DNA of 64,000 nt from assembly GCA_964035575.1 (NCBI GenBank), contig OZ037929.1, positions 62,001 through 126,000 of the forward strand, read 5' to 3'. The notes under the pieces were generated by a model. That model ran no database searches. It was not told the origin of the DNA and saw only the letters and a list, made by a program, of their open reading frames with translations. This stretch comes from Rhynchopus sp. YZ270_cl-10 (Eukaryota; Euglenozoa; Diplonemea; Diplonemida; Diplonemidae). How positions within the stretch are numbered: position 1 is the stretch's first letter; the number at the start of each line of letters is the position of its first letter. This document shows positions 22,314 to 32,309 of the stretch, in pieces. The position numbers and the translations under genes are program-made.

Positions 22314-22703
22314 CTAAATGACACGCTCGTTGTCCTCTTCCTCTGTGTCGTCCTTTACGCACGATTGGCGTGGCCTTTTCTCCCTCGGGATCTTGGACAC
22401 CATTATATTGTTGGCCACGATATTGTTGGCCACGGGCAGCGGCGGTGGAGGGATGTTCATAGGCGCCTGCGTGACGGTGGCCTGGCACCTCGAACCACCG
22501 GTGTTTCCCTTGACGAGGGGCTCCATTGTTTGTTTGAGTTGTGTTGTGACAGCGGTCTGTGTGGTTGTTGAAAAGAGGGGGTATTTGAGGAAACTGCTGA
22601 AAGGAGTTGTCCCTTGCTTGGCGAGGAAGGAATCGGTGGCGTTTCTTATCCGCTCGGAGGCAGAGGGTGTGTGGTGCTGTTTGACTCGGAATTCCTTCGC
22701 CAA
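22314..22703 (-). CDS. Small proline-rich protein, family member 2
   Basis: An open stretch of about 129 codons, ending MVSKIPREKRPRQSCVKDD, an acidic run and ERVI. The middle part (TTQLKQTMEPLVKGNTGGSR) is shared with the frame at 25458-25883. There is no in-frame ATG at its 5' end: the frame opens after a TAG, and CCCCAG acceptor-like sequence lies just inside, so an upstream exon is likely and the given start is only the limit of the open frame. No known domain. It follows duplicated unit 1's LRR gene on the same strand. Confidence 0.4.
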   Translation of the reverse strand: MAKEFRVKQHHTPSASERIRNATDSFLAKQGTTPFSSFLKYPLFSTTTQTAVTTQLKQTMEPLVKGNTGGSRCQATVTQAPMNIPPPPLPVANNIVANNIMVSKIPREKRPRQSCVKDDTEEEDNERVI

Positions 22704-23019
22704 ACACTTGATGCATGCGAGGGCGGCAGTTGCTGGGGACTAATCCTTGTTGTTGGTTGTGTTCGTCGGGGGTCGGGGCCCGGGAGTCGGGAGTCGGCTT
22801 ATTTACACCCTTGGTGGGGGGCAGTCTGAGTAATAAAAAAGGGGGGTTTTCACTGGGGGGGGGAGGGGCGAATAAGAAAGACGAGAGTCTCATTTCTCAA
22901 AAAAAGTCAGAAAAAGAGAAACGAAAACAAACAAAACCTCTTTTGGGTAGACAAGCAATATTTTTAAAAGACCACAGCTGCTTTGTTTTCATAAATACTG
23001 CACACAAAACACTACACCC

Positions 23020-24120
23020 TCAATACAACCCAAACCCTCGTTTCGCCATGTCGGATATCCACTTCTGAACCTCGTCCGATGTTTGTAAAGAAATGCAATG
23101 TGTCACAGCACTCAATCCTGCAAAGTCGATGCTGGTTAACCTCGTGCAACCTGATAAGAAGTGGTTCCCAAGGCCTCTGACACGGCTCAATCCTGCAAAG
23201 CTGATGCTGGTTAACCCCGTGCAACCTGATAAGAAGTAGTCCCCAATGCTCGTGACACTGCTCAATCCTGCAAAGTCGATGGAGGTTAACCTCGTGCAAC
23301 CTGATAAGAATTGGTTCCCAAGGCTTGTGACATTGATCAACCCTGCAAAGTCAATGCTGGTTAACGACGTGCAATCTGATAAGAAGGCGTACCCAAGGCT
23401 TGTGACATTACTCAATCCTGCAAAGTTGATTGAGGTTAACGACGTGCAACCTGTTAAGAAGTAGTGCCCATCCCCAAGGCTCGTGACACTGCTCAATCCT
23501 GAAAAGTCGATTGAGGTTAACCCTTCGCAACGTGCTAAGAAGGTGTACTCAAGGCTTGTGACACTGCTCAATCCTGCAAAGTCGAATGGCTCAAAAGTGC
23601 GTAATGACGTGCAGTTGTGCAGGAAGCATGCACCTATTGTCGTGACGTTGCTCAACCCAGACAAGTTAATGGATTCCAATGATGAACACTTCGATAAGAA
23701 GTGGTCACCAATCGCAGTAACAGCCAACGGGGTACTCAGATCAAGGATACGTAAATTAGTGCTTGCGAGGAACATGTTCGGAATCGCAGTTACAACTTCT
23801 GCCTGCAGAAACAACTGCGCTACCTTGGGGTTTCCAACGCGCACAAGCCTCTCTGGTGTGAGGTCTGTCTCACCCAATGCACGAAGAGCTGCAATGGATT
23901 GTTGCTTCATCGACTGCGTCAACACGACTGTGTCGCCAGCACTCAGCGCTTTGATGTTGATGTCCTCTCCTTCGTCGTTCCCTCCGAAGTCCACGCCAAA
24001 GCTGTCTTCAGCAAACCCCGTTGTAGTTGCCACCTTCCGCCGCAGGTCCTTCGCTGTGTCATCCACATCCACATCGACGACGTACGTCTGACCATCAAAT
24101 CCCTCGATGTTGAGTTCCAT
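23020..24120 (-). CDS. Ubiquitin-like/BspA-type leucine-rich repeat protein 1
   Basis: 366 residues. Residues 1-72 (MELNIEGFDGQTYVVDVDVD, then DTAKDLRRKVATTTGF) follow the ubiquitin-like beta-grasp pattern: two strands, a helix with KDLRRKV, then a strand ending VVLTQS. No C-terminal GG is present, so it is a built-in domain rather than a conjugated modifier. After a linker come about nine leucine-rich repeats of about 25 residues with consensus FLSGCTSLTSIDFAGLSSVT, as in BspA/Treponema-type LRRs. There is no signal peptide or membrane helix, so a cytosolic recognition role is likely but unproven. The start is fixed by the conserved MELNIEGFDG in three copies; in this copy an upstream ATG runs into a stop. 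CCACAACAG lies 20 nt before the ATG. Confidence 0.85.
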   Translation of the reverse strand: MELNIEGFDGQTYVVDVDVDDTAKDLRRKVATTTGFAEDSFGVDFGGNDEGEDINIKALSAGDTVVLTQSMKQQSIAALRALGETDLTPERLVRVGNPKVAQLFLQAEVVTAIPNMFLASTNLRILDLSTPLAVTAIGDHFLSKCSSLESINLSGLSNVTTIGACFLHNCTSLRTFEPFDFAGLSSVTSLEYTFLARCEGLTSIDFSGLSSVTSLGDGHYFLTGCTSLTSINFAGLSNVTSLGYAFLSDCTSLTSIDFAGLINVTSLGNQFLSGCTRLTSIDFAGLSSVTSIGDYFLSGCTGLTSISFAGLSRVRGLGNHFLSGCTRLTSIDFAGLSAVTHCISLQTSDEVQKWISDMAKRGFGLY

Positions 24121-24344
24121 TCGTGTTTTGTGTGTTTTCTGTTGTGGGAGTGGTGCAAGACGTAGCCATCAATTGTCCATCCATCTCTGCTTATGGATGA
24201 AGACCAAATTGCCTGATTCGTCTGTACTTTTTGCAAGAAAAGCACACATCGCCTCACTGGACACTGCACTGTGGTACCTAATAAGTCTCAAAAAGAAGCT
24301 GTCTTTTTTCGTTGTGGTATAATTTACAGAATTCGTTGACGCTA

Positions 24345-24394
24345 TTTGAAAACTTGGTTGCAATAGTGTAGCCACCCTAGAGTGTGCTCCACTA
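24345..24394 (+). repeat. AGTGTAG/CTCCACT stem element, copy A4
   Basis: Same core as A3, without the leader insertion. It lies inside duplicated unit 2, so the element was present before or inserted in the ancestral unit. Confidence 0.65.
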
Positions 24395-25457
24395 TGCTTT
24401 TTGTTTGAAAAGCAAAAATTTCACAAAAAACCTTTCTCACAGAAGAAGAAAAGGTGTTTTGAGAGAAGAGAAAAAAACACAACAGTGAAGTGGATAAGAT
24501 ACACCTCACTCTGTCACGAAGCGTGAAGCGAAATGACCACCCTTGGGTTTGGTGATCAACGTTGGATGTGGCAATGTACACTTTATTTGGGTCAAAGAGC
24601 TGAGATACTTAAAATAATCTGACCACATCATTTCCAACTTAAGTAGTGGACATGCTCAGGACTGCCAACAGACACATGAGCAGGAAATTCCCTGATCAGA
24701 GTGGAAAACACTGCGTCAGTGATGCGGACAGTTTCCACATCATTTTCCACATCCTGATTCTCCAGCTACCGAGGGAAGATATAAACGTTCAACTTTTGGA
24801 TAAAAAAGAAAGATAAGATGAAGCCAAGCCTCTCGTGTTTAGTCACCTTAAAAAAGCTGAGGGGAGAAAAAACGAATAAAAGTGAAAAAAGTGAAAAAGT
24901 GAAAAAACACACAAACAAAAGTGTTATGCTATGGCATTATTCATGATACCTTCCTTTCTTTTCGCAAAAAGAAAGCAGCACAAAAAAATGGAAAACAATA
25001 AAAATGCGAATGTATGTGCCACCTCTCTCTCCACATACACGGCATCTGAAAATTCGAACGGGGTGTAAAATAAAGATTAAAAAACCCACGTTCATCTTTT
25101 GTTTAGACTAATAGTTGGTACGCTACCCACGTCATACATAACACAGTAACACAACAAACACTGGAGGGGTGACACGAATATTGCATCAATAACGTTGGAA
25201 ACGGGTAAAAAGGGGTTGGGGTCTCACACATGAGAAAGTCAGAGAGAAAACTTGTAAGATGAATGTGCCTCTCGTGCACACATCTACGAAAAGTAGTTGG
25301 TGCAAAGTACAGTACATCAGCATGTGTAATGTTCGTCCCAACCGCATGTAGGCACAATCAGTTGAAGGGACAGACATACTCATTGCGCACAAAAGACACT
25401 TTCTACCATTTTATTTGTTTATTTTTGCATCAATAATCACAAGAAACAACGTTTGTT

Positions 25458-25883
25458 CTACAAAACGGTACACTCGTCGTCTTCTGTCTTCGCGCATGAT
25501 TCTTTAGACTTCCCCTTTGAGATCTTCGACACCATCGTATGCCCCTGCGTCGGTGGTGGCGGTGCAGGATTGTTCATAGGCGCATGCGTGACGGTGGCCG
25601 GGCACCTCGAACCACCGGTGTTTCCCTTGACAAGGGGCTCCATTGTTTGTTTGAGTTGTGTTGTGACAGCGGTCTGTGTGGTTGTGTTGACAAGAGGGGG
25701 TATTTGAGGAAAATGCGCACGACGTTGAAAGGGTCCATTGGGTGTGTGTTTGTGCTCTGGTTTGGCGTGCAGAGTGGTTTGTGCTGAAAGGAGTTGTCCC
25801 TTGCTTGGCGAGGAAGGAATCGGTAGCGCTTTCTTATCCACTCGGGGGCAGAGGGTGTGTGGTGCTGTTTGGATTGACAACAT
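25458..25883 (-). pseudogene. Small proline-rich protein, family member 3, probably broken
   Basis: The stretch from TTTQTAVTTQLKQTMEPLVK through NTGGSR to a proline run and SKISKGKSKESCAKTEDDEC is clearly paralogous to 22314-22703. Upstream, the copy carries one extra base in the run matching GATAAGAAAC and an insertion of about 70 bp, so the reading frame matches member 2 only in pieces. Either this copy is decaying or an intron hides the break. Context is the same as member 2: downstream of an LRR gene on the same strand. Confidence 0.4.
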
Positions 25884-26336
25884 CCTGTACTGCGGACCTC
25901 TTCACAATAACAAAGATGGGGTTGTATGAGTTGGGTTGAAGATGCATTTCTTGCTTTCTCTTGTTGAGTCACCTCGCAAGGGGTGGGGAGCATAAGAATG
26001 AAACGTCAGAGAAAGAAATATCAAAGCAAAACCTCTTTGTCGACAACCATGTTATAAAGACCACAGCTGCTTTGTTTTCATAAATACTACACAAAAGACT
26101 ACAACCCTCAATACAATCCCAAACCCTCGTTTCAGTCGGGCGGTTTTACTTCAAACTATGCTTGAGAAGCGCAACCTACGGTCTTGAGGTGACCAAAGAA
26201 AATACCACAAATGAAACAGAATGACGACAAAAAAGTAGAAAAGAAATCATCAAAGGTGAGTCTGCCTCTTGTGCATCAGTTCCGGTTAAGCCCCAAACAT
26301 AAACAAAACACACACTGAAGAGCACACAAATGAAAC

Positions 26337-27518
26337 TCAGACAGCCCGCTGCCTTGTGGATTTCCACTTCCGAACCTCATCGGATGTTTCTAAAGAAATG
26401 CAACCATCCATAAAACCTCGCCCATAATGTGTCACAGCACTCAATCCTGAAAAGTCGATTGACGTTAACGACGAGCAATGTGATAAAAATTCTTTCCTGA
26501 GTATCGTGACACTGCCCAATCCTGCAAAATCGATTGAGGTTAACACCCTGCAACCTGATAAGAAGCGGTTCCCAAGACTCGTGACACTGTCCAATCCTGC
26601 AAAGTTGATGGAGGTTAAGTCATCGCAACATGATAAGAAGTGGTTCCCCACGCTTGTCACACAACCGAATCCTGAAAAGTCAATGGAGGTTAACGACGTG
26701 CAACCTGATAAAAAGCAGTCCCCAACTCTTGTAACGCTACCTAATCCTGCAAAGTGGATGGAGGTTAGCGCAGTGCAACGTAATAAAAAGCCGATCCCAA
26801 GACTTGTGACAGCACTCAATCCTGCAAAGTCGATTGAGGTTAACGACGTGCAACCTGTTAAAAAGCCGCTATCAAGGCTTCTGACACTACCTAATCCTGC
26901 AAAGCTGATGGAGCTTAACGACGTGCAACCTGATAAGAAGTTGTTCCCAAGTCTTCTGACACTACTCAATCCTGCAAAGTCGAATGGCTCAAAAGTGTGG
27001 AATGACGTGCAGTTGTGCAGAAAGTACGCACCTATTGTCGTGACGTTGCGCAACCCAGACAGGTTAACTGATTCCAATGATGAACACTCAGATAAGAAGT
27101 GGTCACCAATCGCAGTAACAGCCAACGGGGCACTCAGATCAAGGAAACATAAATTGGTGCGTGCGAGGAACCTGTACGGAATCGCGGTTACAACCTCTGC
27201 CTGCAGAAACAACTGCGCTGCCTTGGGGTCTATCACACTCGCAAGCCTCTTTGGTGTGAGGTCTGTCTCACCCAATGCACGAAGAGCTGCAATGGATTGT
27301 TGCTTCATCGACTGCGTCAACACGACTGTGTCGCCAGCACTCAGCGCTGTGATGTTGATGTCCTCTCCTTCGTCGTTCCCTCCGAAGTCCATGCCAAAGC
27401 TGTCTTCAGCAAACCCCGTTGTAGTTGCCACCTTCCGCCGCAGGTCCTTCGCTGTGTCATCCACATCCACATCGACGACGTACGTCTTACCATCAAATCC
27501 CTCGATGTTGAGTTCCAT
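26337..27518 (-). CDS. Ubiquitin-like/BspA-type leucine-rich repeat protein 2
   Basis: 393 residues from the conserved MELNIEGFDGKT start at 27518; the frame is open 39 codons further upstream, but that part is leader sequence in the sister copies. The ubiquitin-like domain (1-72) is almost identical to copy 1, whereas the repeats differ much more (CCDDLTSINF, HCSSLTSIDF, RCTALTSIHF). About ten 25-residue repeats are present. The C-terminus (RKWKSTRQRAV) differs from copy 1 (WISDMAKRGFGLY). A constant head with variable repeats is what one expects if the repeats bind varied targets and the head couples to shared machinery; that reading is inference. Confidence 0.85.
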   Translation of the reverse strand: MELNIEGFDGKTYVVDVDVDDTAKDLRRKVATTTGFAEDSFGMDFGGNDEGEDINITALSAGDTVVLTQSMKQQSIAALRALGETDLTPKRLASVIDPKAAQLFLQAEVVTAIPYRFLARTNLCFLDLSAPLAVTAIGDHFLSECSSLESVNLSGLRNVTTIGAYFLHNCTSFHTFEPFDFAGLSSVRRLGNNFLSGCTSLSSISFAGLGSVRSLDSGFLTGCTSLTSIDFAGLSAVTSLGIGFLLRCTALTSIHFAGLGSVTRVGDCFLSGCTSLTSIDFSGFGCVTSVGNHFLSCCDDLTSINFAGLDSVTSLGNRFLSGCRVLTSIDFAGLGSVTILRKEFLSHCSSLTSIDFSGLSAVTHYGRGFMDGCISLETSDEVRKWKSTRQRAV

Positions 27519-28496
27519 TCGTGTTTTGTGTGTTTTCTGTTGTGGGAGTGGTGTAAGACATAGATATAGCCATCGATTGTCCATCCATATCTGCTTATGG
27601 GTGAAGAGCTTTCGCCCAAATTGACTGATTCCCAACCACAGTTCTCCTCACTCTGACACATCTTGGGGGGCTGTATCCCCACGAGAAAAAGGGGAACTGT
27701 CCCCCCTGCTGCCCAGTCGCAGTGTGAAAACCCGCTATGTGTTGCACAACAACAAAACGCAGTACTAGTGGCGCAGAAAGTCTGTCCTCTGATTGCGGAT
27801 GGGCAGGAATGTTGGCCCAGGCATGCTCTTGAAGCATGGCAATTTAGTGTGTTTGGGGCAGGGTGTTGTGCTGAAATCTCTAAAGTTGGGGTGTGGGGGT
27901 ACGACGTATTGGTGTACATAAATGAAATATTGCAACAGAAACAACAACGACAAAAACACGGGTAAAAGAAAAGGGGTTTTTGTGCACGAAGACGGCACGA
28001 TAAAAACAAACAAACAAAACATTGCACAAAAACACCATACATAGAAAAGTGGTACAGATGATCCTAAGCCTCTGCTTAGTTCACTTATAGAAACAGAAGG
28101 AAAGCATGAAAAGACAAATATGCCTCTCGTGTGTGCACCACATATCAGACATTTGCCCAGACATTATTTTACTGTGCCAGAATTTTTATTCTTGCCAGAC
28201 GTTAAAAAGTCTGTCAGAGTCCAATTCATTTTCCAAAAGTTGAAAAGTCTGTCAGACTTACCAACTCTGAAAAATACAACAACAGTACACCTGAAGGAAG
28301 TGCTCCACAAGAAACACAAATTTACACAAAGATATTCTGATAAGTAAAGAGACGTTTGACACCGTACACCGCATCAGCGGGCATTGCACGCTGACACATC
28401 TTTTAAAAAAGCACGCAAAAAAGACTCCCTTTTTGCATACAACAATCGCAAGGCGGGTTTGCAAAACCCAATGTATTTTTTTTTTTTTGCCCCCCC
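27519..28496. other. Intergenic with one dispersed repeat
   Basis: Holds the leader of LRR gene 2, a dispersed repeat (27772-27868) related to 54712-54900, and a CCTCTCGTG hairpin (28105-28143). No gene is supported. Confidence 0.5.
27772..27868 (-). repeat. Dispersed repeat, copy 1 (relative at 54712-54900)
   Basis: On the minus strand, ACCCTGCCCCAAACACACTA leads into ATGCTTCAAGAGCATGCCTG and later CAGAGGACAGACTTTC. The same blocks occur in the same order on the plus strand at 54712-54900, where about 100 extra bases separate them. Confidence 0.6.
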
Positions 28497-30824
28497 TCAC
28501 CCTTCTACACCCCCTTCTTCCTGGGTCTCGTCACTCCCGGTGATGTGTCTTGCAGTGTCGTTGTGTTGCGAGACGGAGTGTTCCGTGGTGTCGGCGTCTG
28601 ACCCGCCCATATTCCTCTCTGTACGCAGTACTGACGACGCGCCACCCGACCCAGACCCAGACTCGGAGCTGCTGTCGCTTGAACTCTGCGTAGAAGTACT
28701 GCTACTGCTGCTGCTGCTGCTGTCACTCCCACCGCCACCACCACCACCACCACCCAGCCGCACCACCGACTCCCTCTTCGGTATCTCCGCGAACCCACCG
28801 CTCCCTTGCTTCACCAACGGTGTGTGCACGACACTACCGCACTGCGGGACACGAAGCACCTTACGCGCGTGGGACGGTGAGTCCTCCGGTGGCGTCTCGC
28901 AGTCGCGCGGAGAAGGAGACCGGCTAGCCAGGTCCGGACTGCTTCGTGGTGAGTCCGGCGGTGAGTCCGCATTGGCTGGTGTAACCGGGGTGGCAGAAGC
29001 AGGCGCAGTGCCCACCTCCGCTACATCCTCTGCAGGCAGCGTGCGGTTCAGTGAGCTGAGCGACTCCGAGGAAGGGTTCGCACGGAGCTCTCTGGTGCCC
29101 TTCTCCTTCTCCCTCTCGTCCACGCTGTCGGGTGGGTCCAACGAGACGGGCCGCTTGCGGACGAAGGACGACGTTGCCTTGTGGAGCTCCTGGGGCGGGG
29201 TGGTTGGGGTGGTGGGCTCGGTTGTGTGCTGCGTTTCAGTGAAAAAGAAGCGACCCGTCCCAGGGCCGGTGGGGCCTTGGTATAATGTTGGTGGCGTGCT
29301 CGCGGAGGGCGACGGTGTGGGTGCGGTGGTGGTGCCGTTGGGTGGTGTCGTGTTGCTGTCGTTGTCGCTGACCTCGACATGCTCCTCGCAGCGCAGGCGC
29401 AGGGCTTCGTTCTCACGGCGTAGGTGTTCGATCTGAGGGGAAAGGGTTTGGGGAAAAGAGGCTTGCAAGATGGCGCCTTGCAACCAGAGGGAGAGGCAGC
29501 AAACAAAGGAGGTGGGGGTAAGGGGCAGTGCACTATACCTCTCTCAACAGCGGTGCTGTGGCATCGTGCTGCGGCACACTGAGCGTGCTTGAGGTTGAGT
29601 TGAGCTGTGTGTTGTGTTGTGATTTGATAACGAATTTTACGGTAACCCACTCTCCTCAACCCACTTTGTTGTGTTGTGATGTACACAGTTTTTACCCCCC
29701 AAAAAACACAGCATTTTCCTACACACCTGAGCCACCACTTTCTTCGGACGCACCGCACTGCGTTGCTTCTCTCCTCCACCCTCCACCTTCTTCGCCACAC
29801 GCTCCCTCTCCTCGACCTGGTGTGCCTCTCTCTCCCTTTCTCTCTCTCTTTCTCTCTCTCTCTCCACATCGCCTCCCTCCAACAACCCCACAGCCACCTG
29901 CATCGGGGCAGCGGTAGAAGCGTTCCACGCAACCACTCCATCCTCACCCATCTGCCCTCTCGCATCCCGCCGTTCTGCAATCCTCCTGCGCACGCCAGCA
30001 GAATGCTCCCTCCTTCGCCTCTCCGCAGCTCCCAAACGAAGGTGCACCGGAACACCACCACCACCACCACCCTTCCCCGCAGGGCTCCCCCCTGCCCCCT
30101 TTTCTAACGTATCATCAAAGTACCGTTCTCTGTGCACTGCAGGCGAAAACCCTCGCTCCGACTCTGCTTGGTGCTCATCGACTGTTTCCTTCAACTTTGC
30201 GACACGGTGTTTCGGGCTTGATAGGGAGGCACGGTGTGGGGGTGGGGTGACTCCTCGTGGTTTGCGTCGTTTTGGAATAGGGGGTGGAGGGGAAAACGCA
30301 GGTTCACGCTTTGGTAGGGTAGGGGTCTGGGTACTGTTACACCACGACGGTGCAGATCCTATGGTTACCACAGCAGCATCCGGTGACGTGCTTCGAAGCG
30401 CTTCTTTCCAATAATTCTTCCCTTTCACCGCGGAGTTGTCTCTCAGCACGGAAGGTGAATGCACGAAGGGAGGGCTTTGCACATTCCCTCCCTTCCGCCG
30501 TTCTGCCCAGGCGGAGTTCCCAAAGGAGGCACGACGTTGTGGTGTTCTGTTCGCTTCTTCGGTCGTATTTTCCGTTTCTCGAGAAGACTCCCTACGCTTT
30601 GCCCAGGGGCTTTGCCCGAAGGAAGATGCGGTATCACTCCTACTCTGGGTACGAAGTTCTGGTGGTCGTGTTGAAACCTCTAGTGCGGTTTGCTGTTTGC
30701 GTTTTTGAACCCAAGCGCTGGCGCCGAAGGTGGCGGTACGTTGCACCGAGCTAGGTGGAGAGGAAGAAGAGGAAGTGAATGGAGGAGAGTTAGGCCCAGC
30801 ATCGTCTCTAGCAGGGGAGGACAT
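28497..30824 (-). CDS. Proline/serine-rich coiled-coil protein with three FGxSxW motifs, three exons
   Basis: Exons at 30824-29727, 29604-29539 (66 nt) and 29432-28497 give 699 residues, both introns phase 0. Donors are GTGTG and GTATA; acceptors are ACACAG and CCTCAG. The N-terminus carries three spaced copies of a short motif: TFGASAWVQKRK (32-43), SFGQSPWAKRRE (68-79) and SFGNSAWAERRK (100-111). Then come Pro-rich linkers, a run of Glu-Arg pairs from a CT repeat, and a coiled coil rebuilt across the small exon (LLREIEHLRRENEALRLRCEEHVEV). The C-terminus is Ser/Pro-rich with short Gly and Ser runs. No known domain. The repeated aromatic-basic motif looks like a peptide ligand for a partner, perhaps cytoskeletal; this is speculation. 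Confidence 0.72.
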
Positions 30825-32309
30825 TTTTTTTTGAAGGGGAAGAAAAAAAAATGGGGGAAAAATAGATGTCAGAGAAAGATCCGAAAGTAGGAAAAAAAAC
30901 AGGTTAGAATATATGAAGCTTTTTTTGTGTCCTCGCGAGTGTTGTGGGGTGCACAAAAAAAATAATTACAAATTGAAAAAAAAAAAAAAAAGTTCTAAAT
31001 ACACAAAAAGAGCAAAAAAAAGGGTAAAAAAAAAGTGCAAAAAAAAAAAAAAATGGGGGTTTTGAGAGGATGTGAAATCCGATCAAACGAAAATGTGTCC
31101 GGGCATGTGGGCCCTGTGTATTCTGTAGGGTGTGTGTTGTAAAGACAGGGGTTGCAATTTGTGTTTTGCATTTTTTTTAAAAATAGTTGTGTAGACAATC
31201 ACCTGCTACAGGATCTGCACTCAATGTCGCCCGAAGGATAATGTATTTAAAAGATGGGGTACTATTATGAAGAAGGGATCAAGGCAGCCTCATGAAGACG
31301 TACTGCACTGTTTTTGCTTTTCCTTGTTGTTTTTTTTTTTGCGAAAGATGCGAAAAGACACGAAACAAATGTGTGGTGGTGGCGGGGGGAAAATCAAAGA
31401 AAGACTTGAAAAGATGAAAGCGCATCTCGTGCACAGAACACATCTCATCAAGAACACTATGATGGATGGGACAGCCAGTATCCTCTCCTCTCCTCCGCCA
31501 CCAAAAACAAACAATAAAACAAGCAAGAGGCTGCACTGCATCAGTGGCGCAGCTACTAAAAAAACTACCGCGTAGTCAGCGTCACGCCTAACCTCGGTAG
31601 GTTACGATGAAAAAAAAGGGATACACGTTGTCAAAGTTTTCAAAAAAAAAAAAGTGTCACTTGTCGTTCCCTCACCCCCCTTCTTGTAGTTGTTTGATGC
31701 GTTGACGCTTCCACACACACTAAATCACCTGTTGGGTGGTGGTGTTGCGGAGCACGGTTGGGTGAGTGAACGACGTGACACTTTCCGCTCACAAAGTAGT
31801 GTGCGTAAAAAAAAAAAACACCGTTCTTCAAGTTAGCCTGAAAGAAGTAAGGTGCTTTGGTGCTTGCACGTGGCAAAGTTCAGGGACGGGGCAAAGTTCG
31901 TTTAAATGCAAATACCCCTTTAGGGCGATCGCAGATACAAACGACCCCACACAGAAACATGAGGGCAATAAATGGATGTCAAAAACCAACAAAGACAAGG
32001 AAAGGCTAGGGAAGGTAGGATCAGAAAATAACAGTGGGTGTGAACTGCTGTCTTTCTACTGTGATTAGGGCACGCCTGGCCTGGATAGGGGGGATGGGTG
32101 TACAGTGTGTGCACATCATGGCATTGTACAGCGTAGGATGCTAGACGACTCAAATCTAATCTGAAACAGTAAAGAACGACAACAGAAGCACACACGATTT
32201 TTGTTGTAAAAAAAAGGTGCCTAAAAAGTGAAGTTGAGAAATGGATAGGGGAAAAAACCCCTGGGGGACTGTGGGTGTCCCTGGGTCTTGCAGCGTATCA
32301 TGGCCGTCT
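30825..32309. other. Intergenic; hairpin repeats only
   Basis: A/T homopolymers, a TCGACAATC-type repeat (31189-31227), a block AGAAGGGATCAAGGCAGC (about 31270) that recurs before the old yellow enzyme gene at about 33600, and a CCTCTCGTG hairpin (31402-31444). No gene seen. Confidence 0.55.
31189..31227 (+). repeat. TCGACAATCACCTGCTA-type repeat, copy 1
   Basis: GTAGACAATCACCTGCTACA, then GGATCTGCACTCAATGTC. The second copy, at 43296-43337, has a CCTGC-TAGT-GCAGG hairpin at the same place. Confidence 0.5.

Larger units (their letters stand above)
21421..24165. repeat. Segmental duplication, unit 1
   Basis: Order: a stretch starting GTCTTTTTTCGTTGTGG (21421-21690), an A-rich block (21719-21955), the small proline-rich frame, then the ubiquitin-like/LRR gene. 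The same order recurs at 24301-27560. The first block is nearly identical over about 265 bp; the genes are more diverged. Confidence 0.75.
24301..27560. repeat. Segmental duplication, unit 2
   Basis: Second copy of the cassette: 24301-24563 matches 21421-21690, 24867-25103 matches 21719-21955, 25575-25845 matches about 22465-22665, and the LRR gene 26337-27518 matches 23020-24120. The 3' flanks of both LRR genes (AGACCACAGCTGCTTTG, then TTTTCATAAATACT) also match each other and that of the third LRR gene at about 44590-44615. Confidence 0.75.
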
